A stretch of DNA of 64,000 nucleotides. Origin: Chitinophagales bacterium. GTDB lineage: Bacteria; Bacteroidota; Bacteroidia; Chitinophagales; Saprospiraceae. The translations under genes were made by a program, and so were the position numbers. Location of the stretch: contig JAAFJY010000004.1 of NCBI GenBank assembly GCA_013299105.1, positions 208,423-272,422 on the forward strand, given 5' to 3'. Below the pieces are notes generated by a model, which was not told the DNA's origin, did no database searches, and saw nothing but the letters and a program-made list of their open reading frames with translations. Positions 17,914-25,223 of the stretch are shown piece by piece; positions within the stretch are counted from its first letter, which is position 1, and the number at the start of each line of letters is the position of its first letter.

Positions 17914-18489
17914 ATGAAAGTTCAACTCTCTTTTTTTCTTTTATTGCTAGCCTTGGCGTGCAGCAAAGCTATTAAACCTGTGGAAAATACCAGTGATCAC
18001 GCAAATCACCAAGCAAGTACTCCGAATAGTGGTTCCAAGCTCAGCCCAAACCGTGAAGCTATGGCGGACGTTGGTGGAGCACATATCCACATCAGCTATG
18101 GCTCACCGAGTGTTCGAGGGAGAGTGATATGGGGAGGGCTTATCGCTTATGATCAGGTCTGGGCAACTGGAGCACACCAAGCCACTTCAATCGATTTTTC
18201 GACCGATGTAGAAATCTTAGGTCAAAAAATCCCAAAAGGGAAATATGGTTTTTTTACCATTCCTAGTAAGGACAAGTGGCTATTAATCATCAACAAAAAT
18301 TGGGATCAGCACCTGGCAGATGAATACGATTCCAAGGATGATTTGATTCGAATTCAGGTTAGCCCAGAAACATTGCCAGAGACACAAGAAAGTCTCACCT
18401 ACTCAATAACACCAATAGATAAAAAGCATGGTACGATTGAGATTAGGTGGGAAAAAATAAAAATTGGTTTTGGATTTAAAGTCCGATAG
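17914..18489 (+). CDS. DUF2911 lipoprotein
   Basis: A 191-residue lipoprotein (LLALACSK, Cys near residue 15). The body matches DUF2911: ISYGSPSVRGRVIWGG, WATGAHQATSIDFSTDVEI and KGKYGFFTIP. These exported beta-rich proteins are frequent in Bacteroidota and their function is unknown. ATG 17914 gives the lipoprotein signal; the upstream in-frame codon at 17884 does not. It is the last intact gene of the low-GC island. Confidence 0.82.
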   Translation: MKVQLSFFLLLLALACSKAIKPVENTSDHANHQASTPNSGSKLSPNREAMADVGGAHIHISYGSPSVRGRVIWGGLIAYDQVWATGAHQATSIDFSTDVEILGQKIPKGKYGFFTIPSKDKWLLIINKNWDQHLADEYDSKDDLIRIQVSPETLPETQESLTYSITPIDKKHGTIEIRWEKIKIGFGFKVR

Positions 18490-18551
18490 CAAATGCTGAA
18501 TTGTCACATCTTGTCAAATCCAGAGTTGTCTTTTTTTATTACTTTTACACC

Positions 18552-18718
18552 CATGTGCTTCTTAGTATTTGAGTTAAAATAAACTGGACGTATTTGCTTT
18601 TGAGGTTTAGCAAAAAAAGAACACAACTTCCTTTCATCCAGTTGTTTTTCTTTTTTCACTAAACCCAAATCCGTCCACCTTATTTTTTTACGCTCCCTTA
18701 CCGACAGCAATGTAAGGT
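18552..18718 (-). repeat. Dispersed repeat family D, copy 2
   Basis: Reverse-strand copy of the imperfect palindrome: GTATTTGAGTTAAAATAAAC, ACGTATTTGC, GAGGTTTAGC plus an A-run on one side, and CACTAAACCC, TCCGTCCACCTTATT and TTACGCTCCC on the other. It lies 44 bp before the receptor-tail copy, at the right edge of the island. Confidence 0.8.
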
Positions 18719-18761
18719 GAAAAGATACTGTCAGAAAGGCACAAAACCACTGAGATGGACT

Positions 18762-18889
18762 CCAACTCCGCCCCATCCTCGGTTGGCAAGACCCCTTTGG
18801 CCCCAACTTCGATACCGCTTTTGCCTGGGGGCCTACGCGAGGACGGGAGTGGTATGTGGGGTTTCGGATGAAGTGGTAAAATTTGGATT
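18762..18889 (+). pseudogene. Right copy of the 128-bp direct repeat: isolated 3' end of a TonB receptor gene
   Basis: This is the last 39 codons of a receptor gene (frame ending GFRMKW, stop) plus 10 bp, with no upstream receptor sequence. It matches 6485-6612 with five differences. Within the coding part three are silent (Gly GGC/GGG, Arg CGG/CGA, stop TAG/TAA) and one is conservative (Val/Phe); two adjacent changes fall at the stop and just after it. The bias to silent changes implies that it diverged as part of a working gene before being cut off. It marks the right edge of the island. Confidence 0.92.
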
Positions 18890-18913
18890 TCTAAGCAGTT
18901 TTAGTTATTTTTG
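18882..18913 (+). promoter_or_regulatory. Bacteroidota-type promoter just after the receptor tail
   Basis: TTTG at 18882-18885 and a perfect -7 box TATTTTTG at 18906-18913 are about 20 bp apart. The -33 part lies inside the duplicated segment. The GTG start of the next gene is 23 nt downstream, so this should drive the second efflux operon. Confidence 0.6.
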
Positions 18914-18935
18914 TTTTTGAAATTATTCGACGACA

Positions 18936-19334
18936 GTGAAACGAGCGGTAGGCATATTGTTTTTATTGATAGGCTTTTGGGGTTTGACTCCCAATCAAGC
19001 CCTTGCCTGCAATTTACTTCATGACAATGCTCAGCATGAACAGCTTTATCACCACTACCGGCACAACAATAACCATAAATCAGGCCAAAAAACGGCATAC
19101 ACATTGTCTCCTCAACGCAACAACCAAGGGCCGATTGACACCAACGACTGGGGGCATTGCCACTGCCCAAACTGTGGGATTTCGTTCAGCCTGATGCTCT
19201 TGCCATGTGCTCAAAGTCCTTTTTTACCGCAGCGCCCTGCTTCGGTTCCGATAGTTGAAACGCAAGATTTTTACTTCGCCCAACATTTTCCGGAAGGTGG
19301 GGCTTATGGCATTTGGCGTCCGCCGAAGGTCTGA
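18936..19334 (+). CDS. Small exported His/Cys-rich protein heading the second efflux operon
   Basis: A 132-residue protein starting at GTG 18936. Signal peptide at about 1-24 (ending NQALAC). A His-rich stretch (HEQLYHHYRHNNNHK) and a Cys/His cluster HCHCPNC (74-80) suggest metal binding; the C-terminus ends RPPK. No named family was recognised with certainty. Small proteins of this kind commonly precede CusA/CzcA genes in Bacteroidota. The gene has its own promoter directly after the receptor tail. Confidence 0.65.
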   Translation: MKRAVGILFLLIGFWGLTPNQALACNLLHDNAQHEQLYHHYRHNNNHKSGQKTAYTLSPQRNNQGPIDTNDWGHCHCPNCGISFSLMLLPCAQSPFLPQRPASVPIVETQDFYFAQHFPEGGAYGIWRPPKV

Positions 19335-19463
19335 TTCAAATTTTCCTTTCCCATTTTGGATCAATAGACTTTATGAACAGCCAGTGATCACCATCACCTG
19401 CGCTGAGTCTTGTATTTTCATCGAACTATTCAAGGTTTGACAAAAACCGTTGAGGCGTGTTGT

Positions 19464-19505
19464 CCTTTCAACATTTCAAGCCTTCAACATTTCAACTTTC
19501 AACTT
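19464..19505. repeat. TTTCAAC-type heptad repeats before the fused RND gene
   Basis: Repeated words of the type TTTCAAC and CTTCAACA run up to the start codon at 19509. Similar short arrays are at 35.03, 47.69, 48.07, 51.62 and 58.83 kb, often touching a start or stop codon. Confidence 0.6.
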
Positions 19506-19508
19506 GAC

Positions 19509-22500
19509 ATGTTAGACCAAATCATCCTTTTTTCCATCCGTAATAAGTTCATCATTGGCTTGTTCACGCTGGCTTTGATTTTGGTAGGAGCCTATTCTTT
19601 TTCTCGCCTACCTATCGACGCCCTGCCTGACATCACCAACAACCAGGTGCAAGTCATCACTACTACGCCCACCCTGGCTACCCAGGAAGTGGAGCAGTTC
19701 ATCACTTACCCCATTGAGCAAAGCATCAAAACGATCCCTCAAATCGTCGAATTGCGTTCCCTCAGCCGCTTTGGTTTGAGTGTGATCACGGTGGTTTTTG
19801 CTGAAAACGTGGACATCTACTGGGCCCGCGCCCAAATCGCAGAACGCCTCAAGGAGGCCGAAAAAAGCATTCCACCCAGTCTGGGCAGCCCCGAAATGGC
19901 CCCGATCAGCACGGGTTTGGGGGAGATTTACCAGTATGTGGTTTTTGCCAAAAAAGGCTACGAAGACCAGTACAACGCGATGGACTTGCGCAGCATCCAA
20001 GACTGGATCATCAAGCCCCAATTGCTGGGCATTCCCGGGGTGGCCGAGGTGAATACCCTGGGGGGCTTGCTCAAACAGTACGAAATTGCGGTACAACCCG
20101 ATCGCCTGCGCAGCATGAACGTGACAATGGCCGAGATTTTTGAGGCCCTGCAAAAAAACAACGAAAACACTGGCGGGGCTTACATTGACCGCAAACCCAA
20201 TGCCTACTTCATCCGGGGTTTGGGCATGATCAGTTCCTTGGACGATGTACAGAAAATTGTAGTCAAAAACCAAAACGGCATCCCCATCCTGATCCGCGAT
20301 GTGGCCAAAGTGCAGTTTGGCAGCGCCATCCGCTATGGAGCTACCACCAAAGACGGCAAAGGTGAAGCGGTAAACGGCATGGTGATGATGCTCAAAGGCG
20401 AAAACAGCGCCGAGGTAGTGGAAAAAGTCAAAGAAAGAATGCTACAAGTGCGCAAATCTTTGCCCCAAGGAGTAGCTGCCGAGCCCTACCTCGACCGTTC
20501 AAAACTGGTCAACAAAGCCATCGGTACCGTGCAAAAAAACCTACTCGAAGGGGCCTTGATCGTGATTTTTGTGCTGGTTTTACTCATTGGCAACCTGCGA
20601 GCGGGTTTGGTCGTCGCCTCGGTCATTCCCCTGGCACTCTTGTTTGCGGTGAGCATGATGAACCTATTTGGCGTGAGCGGCAATTTGATGAGCTTGGGGG
20701 CCATCGACTTTGGCTTGATTGTCGATGGAGCGGTGATCATTGTCGAAGCCATTGTGCATCGCTTGCGTGGGCTCGACCAAGGGCAGATGAGCCGTGCTGA
20801 AATGGACGAACAAGTTTACCAAGCCTCGGCAAAAATACGCAGCAGCGCGGCTTTTGGCGAAATCATCATCCTGATTGTGTACCTGCCCATCCTGGCTTTG
20901 GTGGGCACCGAGGGCAAAATGTTCAAACCCATGGCCCAAACGGTGGCTTTTGCCATTCTGGGGGCCTTTATTTTGTCTTTGACTTATGTGCCGATGATGA
21001 GCGCCTTGTTTTTGAAAAAAGAAACCGGGCACAAAAAGAACGTCTCTGACCAAATCATCGACTTTTGTTACCGCCTTTACCAGCCTATGCTTGAAGGGGC
21101 TCTTAAAATGCGGGGCCTGGTAATTGGGCTTTCTTTGCTGTTTTTTGTGCTAGCGATGCTGGTTTTCAGTCGTTTAGGCGGCGAATTCATCCCCACCCTC
21201 GAAGAAGGCGACATCGCTACCCACGTGATCATCCCACCCGGCGGATCTTTGGCCCAGGAAATTGAAACCACCACCAAGGCCGAACAAGCCTTGATGCGAA
21301 AATTCCCGGAAGTGATTGAGGTGGTGTCCAAAATCGGCAGCGCCGAAATTCCCACCGACCCCATGCCGATGGAAACCGCTGACATGATGGTGATCCTCAA
21401 AGACAAGTCGGAATGGACCTCGGCCCGCACCACCGAAGGCCTGATGGAGCGCATGGATACCGTTTTGAACAACATTCCAGGCGTGACAACCGAGTTCTCA
21501 CAACCCATCCAAATGCGTTTCAATGAGCTCATGACGGGGGTGCGCAGCGATGTAGCCGTGAAAATCTTTGGCGAAAACCTCGACCTGCTCTCAAGCCTGG
21601 CCGAGCAAGCCCTGCCGATGATCCAAGGCGTAAGTGGCGTAGAAGATGCCCGCGCCGAATCGGTGACGGGCCTGCCCCAAATCACCGTAAAATACAACAA
21701 AGACAAATTGGCCCTCTACGGCCTCAACGTGGGCGAGCTCAACCAAGCCGTGCGCACGGGTTTTGCGGGTGAAATTGCGGGCATCGTTTACGAAGGTGAA
21801 AAGCGTTACGACCTGGTGGTGCGCCTGGATGGAGACGAACGCCAAGACCTGAACGACCTGCAAAACCTCTTCATTTCCTTGCCTTCGGGCAGCCAAATTC
21901 CGCTCAAGCAAGTCGCCGACGTGAGCTACGAATATGGCCCCATCCAGATCAACCGCGAAGAAGGCAAGCGGCGGGTGGTGATCGGATTCAACGTGCGCAA
22001 TCGCGATGTCAAAAGCATTGTCAATGAAATCCAGGCCAAAATTGAAAAAGACCTGAAGCTGCCCGCAGGCTACTACCTCACTTACGGGGGGCAGTTCGAA
22101 AACCTCACCCAGGCCAACCAACGCTTGATGGTGGCGGTTCCAGTAGCCCTGGGCTTGATTTTTTCGCTGCTGTTTTTCACTTTTGGCAGTATTCGGCAGT
22201 CTTTGCTCATTTTTACGGCCATTCCGCTTTCGGCCATTGGTGGGGTGTTTGCCTTGTGGTTGCGGGGCATGCCTTTCAGCATCTCGGCGGGGGTGGGTTT
22301 CATTGCTTTGTTTGGGGTGGCAGTGCTCAATGGCATCGTATTGATCGGTTTTTTCAACCAACTTAAGGCCGAAGGCATGCAAGATGTACTCGAACGTATT
22401 CGGGAAGGCGCCAAAGTGCGCTTGCGCCCGGTGGTGATGACCGCAGCGGTGGCTTCACTGGGCTTTTTGCCGATGGCCATCAGTACGGGAGCAGGTGCTG

Positions 22501-23867
22501 AGGTACAAAAACCCTTGGCTACGGTGGTGATCGGCGGGCTGATTTCGGCGACTTTGTTAACCTTGATCGTTTTGCCCATTTTGTACCACCTTTTGGAAGA
22601 AAAATGGGGCAAAACCAGCGACAAAGCGGTGATTTCAGCGATCCTGATGCTTTTTTTGCCCTTGGGTAGCCATTTGCATGCCCAAAACGCACCGATCAAA
22701 ACCCTGGGCGAAGCCCTGGAATTGGCTTATCAAAACAACCCCCAACTCCAGGCCAATGCTTACCGTTTGCAGTCGCAAGAAGCCCTGCGAGGAGCGGCGG
22801 GGCTTTTGCCAAAAACCAGTGTACAGGCGATGCTTGGTCAGTACAATACTTATCGTTTAGACCAAAACTACACCTTGTCACAAGACCTGCCCAACCCTGC
22901 GCTGATCAAAGCCAAGCGAGCATTGGCTGCGCAAAACGTGATGGGCGCACAAGCCCAACTGAGCATCAGCAGGCAGGAACTGACTTACCAGATTCGCCAG
23001 TCTTGGTACGAAATAGGCTATTTGTTGGATTTGAAAAAAGTACTCACGCAGGAAGACAGCCTCTTGGGCGTGTTCGTAAGGGGAGCAGCCTTGAAGTATA
23101 AAACGGGCGAAAGCAGCCTGCTCGAAAAAACCAGCGCCGAGACCCGCCAACAACAAGTACAGCAAAGCATCCGCCAATGCGAGATGTTATTGGGCAATGA
23201 AAAACTCCACTTGCAGCAACTGAGCCAAAGTACAGGCCGCGAGATCCAAGCTGCCGAGGGCGATTTCAGCAGCCAGGTTTTTGCCCCGCTGGTGGATACG
23301 GCCTTGTGGCAAAACAACCCGCAACTGAAATTTGCGGATTTGCAAATCGCCCAGACCAGTGCCGAGCAAAAAGTGCTTAAAGCCGAGGCTTTGCCCGATT
23401 TCAGCGTGGGTTACTTCATCCAGTCATTGGGGGGGCCACAGCAACGCGATGGCCGTGAAGTGAATTACAATGGGTTGCCACGCTTTCAAGGTTTGTACGT
23501 GGGTATTAGTTTGCCCATTTTTGGCGGAAAAGCTTATCGAGCTCGATATGAAGCTGCTGGTTTGCAGGTTTTGGCACAACAAAGAGGACGGGTCCAGGTC
23601 CAAAGTCAATTGCAGCAGCAAGTGCAAAGCTACTCAACTGCTTACCAGTTTTGGCAAAACAACATCACCTATTACCGCAATACCGCCCTGCCCAATGGTC
23701 GCCTGATTGCCAGCAACGCCAGCAAGGCATACAGCAGCGGAGAAATCGGCTATGTGGAGTACTTGCAAGCCTTGCAAACCCGCTTGGAGCTCCAAAAGGC
23801 TTATTTGGAAGCCCTGCGCCAGGCGCATTCTGCCTTGATTTCCATCCAATTTTTGATCAATCAATAA
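19509..23867 (+). CDS. CusA/CzcA heavy-metal RND pump fused to a TolC-like outer-membrane factor
   Basis: A 1452-residue fusion. Residues 1 to about 1030 are an HME-type RND pump, with LPIDALPDITNNQVQV near the N-terminus and the classical TM4 signature DFGLIVDGAVIIVE (about 399-412), including the acidic residues needed for proton coupling. A hydrophobic segment (about 1040-1058, ILMLFLPLGSHLHAQ) like a signal peptide links to a TolC/CzcC-type region (about 1062-1452) with two helical repeats. Such fusions are known in Bacteroidota; how the outer-membrane part is processed is not clear from the sequence. ATG 19509 is chosen because it gives the usual start MLDQIILFSIRNKF. The adaptor follows 12 bp downstream. 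Confidence 0.93.
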   Translation: MLDQIILFSIRNKFIIGLFTLALILVGAYSFSRLPIDALPDITNNQVQVITTTPTLATQEVEQFITYPIEQSIKTIPQIVELRSLSRFGLSVITVVFAENVDIYWARAQIAERLKEAEKSIPPSLGSPEMAPISTGLGEIYQYVVFAKKGYEDQYNAMDLRSIQDWIIKPQLLGIPGVAEVNTLGGLLKQYEIAVQPDRLRSMNVTMAEIFEALQKNNENTGGAYIDRKPNAYFIRGLGMISSLDDVQKIVVKNQNGIPILIRDVAKVQFGSAIRYGATTKDGKGEAVNGMVMMLKGENSAEVVEKVKERMLQVRKSLPQGVAAEPYLDRSKLVNKAIGTVQKNLLEGALIVIFVLVLLIGNLRAGLVVASVIPLALLFAVSMMNLFGVSGNLMSLGAIDFGLIVDGAVIIVEAIVHRLRGLDQGQMSRAEMDEQVYQASAKIRSSAAFGEIIILIVYLPILALVGTEGKMFKPMAQTVAFAILGAFILSLTYVPMMSALFLKKETGHKKNVSDQIIDFCYRLYQPMLEGALKMRGLVIGLSLLFFVLAMLVFSRLGGEFIPTLEEGDIATHVIIPPGGSLAQEIETTTKAEQALMRKFPEVIEVVSKIGSAEIPTDPMPMETADMMVILKDKSEWTSARTTEGLMERMDTVLNNIPGVTTEFSQPIQMRFNELMTGVRSDVAVKIFGENLDLLSSLAEQALPMIQGVSGVEDARAESVTGLPQITVKYNKDKLALYGLNVGELNQAVRTGFAGEIAGIVYEGEKRYDLVVRLDGDERQDLNDLQNLFISLPSGSQIPLKQVADVSYEYGPIQINREEGKRRVVIGFNVRNRDVKSIVNEIQAKIEKDLKLPAGYYLTYGGQFENLTQANQRLMVAVPVALGLIFSLLFFTFGSIRQSLLIFTAIPLSAIGGVFALWLRGMPFSISAGVGFIALFGVAVLNGIVLIGFFNQLKAEGMQDVLERIREGAKVRLRPVVMTAAVASLGFLPMAISTGAGAEVQKPLATVVIGGLISATLLTLIVLPILYHLLEEKWGKTSDKAVISAILMLFLPLGSHLHAQNAPIKTLGEALELAYQNNPQLQANAYRLQSQEALRGAAGLLPKTSVQAMLGQYNTYRLDQNYTLSQDLPNPALIKAKRALAAQNVMGAQAQLSISRQELTYQIRQSWYEIGYLLDLKKVLTQEDSLLGVFVRGAALKYKTGESSLLEKTSAETRQQQVQQSIRQCEMLLGNEKLHLQQLSQSTGREIQAAEGDFSSQVFAPLVDTALWQNNPQLKFADLQIAQTSAEQKVLKAEALPDFSVGYFIQSLGGPQQRDGREVNYNGLPRFQGLYVGISLPIFGGKAYRARYEAAGLQVLAQQRGRVQVQSQLQQQVQSYSTAYQFWQNNITYYRNTALPNGRLIASNASKAYSSGEIGYVEYLQALQTRLELQKAYLEALRQAHSALISIQFLINQ

Positions 23868-23879
23868 CACCTACTTGAC

Positions 23880-25172
23880 ATGAACAAGTCGCAATATATA
23901 TATGGTATCCTGGCTTTGGCCGTAGCCTTGGTCATTTCTTTGTACTTCAATTTTCGCCCGCACGACCATGCCGTTGCGGATGAACCTGCGCATACTGAAC
24001 TGGCCGAGGGCACGGATCAGGATCACACAGAAGGTGAGGAGCATGATCATAGTGCTGAGGAAGAAGGTCATTCCGAAAACCCCATGATCAAAGAAGTGCA
24101 CCTCAACGAGGCCCAGTACGCGGCAACGGGGGTCGTATTGGGTGGTTTTGAAAAAAAGAACCTGAGTGAGGTGATCAACGCCAATGGCTACACCAAGTTG
24201 CCGCCCCAAAACCAAGCCCAGGTGAGTATGCCACTCGCGGGTACGATCAAAAGCATCAAAGTGATCGAGGGGCAGTATGTGAAAGCTGGGCAAGTATTGG
24301 CTACCATGCAAAGCCTGGCCTACAACAACCTGCGCCTCGAACGCGAAAAGCTAGTGGAGCAACTGCAAATTGCCCAAGCCAATCTGGAATACCTGAGGCA
24401 AGAATTTGCCCGCCAAAAAGAATTGAACGACGAAAACGTGAACGCCCGCAAGGTTTTTCAAAAAGTAAACGCCGACTTACAAATCGAAGAAGGCAAAGTG
24501 AAAGCCTTGCAAGCACAAATCGCGATTTTGAGCCAGAACATCCAGGTGGGAGGCAATGCCAACTCGCCCCTGGTCAACATCACCGCGCCCATCAGCGGGC
24601 ACGTGACCGAGGTGAATGTCCACATCGGCTCGGCGGTAGTGGAAGGCAACGAGCTATTTGCCTTGGTCGATAACGCCCAAATGCACGTGGACTTGCTGGT
24701 GTATGAAAAAGACCTGTTCAAAGTAAAACCTGGCCAAACGGTGCGTTTTGTACTCACCAACCAGGGCAACCAGGAAATCCGGGGAAAAATATTCAGCGTG
24801 GGTAAAGCCTTTGCCAACGACACCAAGTCGGTAGCCGTACACGCCGATATTGTCAATGAGCGCCAATTGCTCATTCCAGGCATGTATGTCAACGCCCTGA
24901 TCGACGTGGGCAGTAATCAAGTCGATGCCCTACCCCAAGACGCGATTGTAAAAGCCGATGGCCGCGAGTTCATTTTTTTGCAAGAAGGCAAAGAAGGCGA
25001 GGAGTACCATTTTCAGCGCATCGAGGTCAAAACGGGGGTGAGCCAGCTTGGCTACACCCAGGTGCAGTTGCTGCAAAAAGTGGAGCCTGGTCAGCAAATC
25101 GTGCAAAAAGGTGCGTATTACTTGCAAGCACATTTGACGAAATCAGAAGGCGGCGGCGGGCATAACCACTAA
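23880..25172 (+). CDS. RND efflux periplasmic adaptor (CusB/CzcB-like), His-rich
   Basis: A 430-residue membrane-fusion protein anchored by an N-terminal helix (about 5-22). Residues about 28-65 are an Asp/Glu/His-rich stretch (DQDHTEGEEHDHSAEEEGH), and the C-terminus ends GGGGHNH; both look like metal-binding tails. The core has the lipoyl halves QVSMPLAGTIKSIKVIEGQY and ITAPISGHVTEVNVHIGS around a coiled-coil hairpin. It partners the fused CzcA-CzcC pump immediately upstream. The His-rich tails are consistent with Zn, Co, Ni or Cd, but the substrate is not settled by sequence. Confidence 0.9.
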   Translation: MNKSQYIYGILALAVALVISLYFNFRPHDHAVADEPAHTELAEGTDQDHTEGEEHDHSAEEEGHSENPMIKEVHLNEAQYAATGVVLGGFEKKNLSEVINANGYTKLPPQNQAQVSMPLAGTIKSIKVIEGQYVKAGQVLATMQSLAYNNLRLEREKLVEQLQIAQANLEYLRQEFARQKELNDENVNARKVFQKVNADLQIEEGKVKALQAQIAILSQNIQVGGNANSPLVNITAPISGHVTEVNVHIGSAVVEGNELFALVDNAQMHVDLLVYEKDLFKVKPGQTVRFVLTNQGNQEIRGKIFSVGKAFANDTKSVAVHADIVNERQLLIPGMYVNALIDVGSNQVDALPQDAIVKADGREFIFLQEGKEGEEYHFQRIEVKTGVSQLGYTQVQLLQKVEPGQQIVQKGAYYLQAHLTKSEGGGGHNH

Positions 25173-25180
25173 TTTAACAC

Positions 25181-25209
25181 GCAGCGCTGCCCAACAAGAG
25201 CAGCGCTGC
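25181..25209 (+). terminator. Hairpin between adaptor and P-type ATPase genes
   Basis: The self-complementary 10-mer GCAGCGCTGC occurs at 25181-25190 and 25200-25209 with 9 nt between, so it can form a 10-bp stem. It has no U-tract and lies 15 nt before ATG 25224. It could be a terminator, an attenuator or an mRNA-processing point. Confidence 0.5.
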
Positions 25210-25223
25210 TCAATCTAAATATC

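Noticed and set aside
6485-18889. Integrative element with attL/attR sites
   Set aside because: The direct repeats are 128 bp long with diverged codons and no integrase lies between them, so homologous recombination fits better than site-specific integration.
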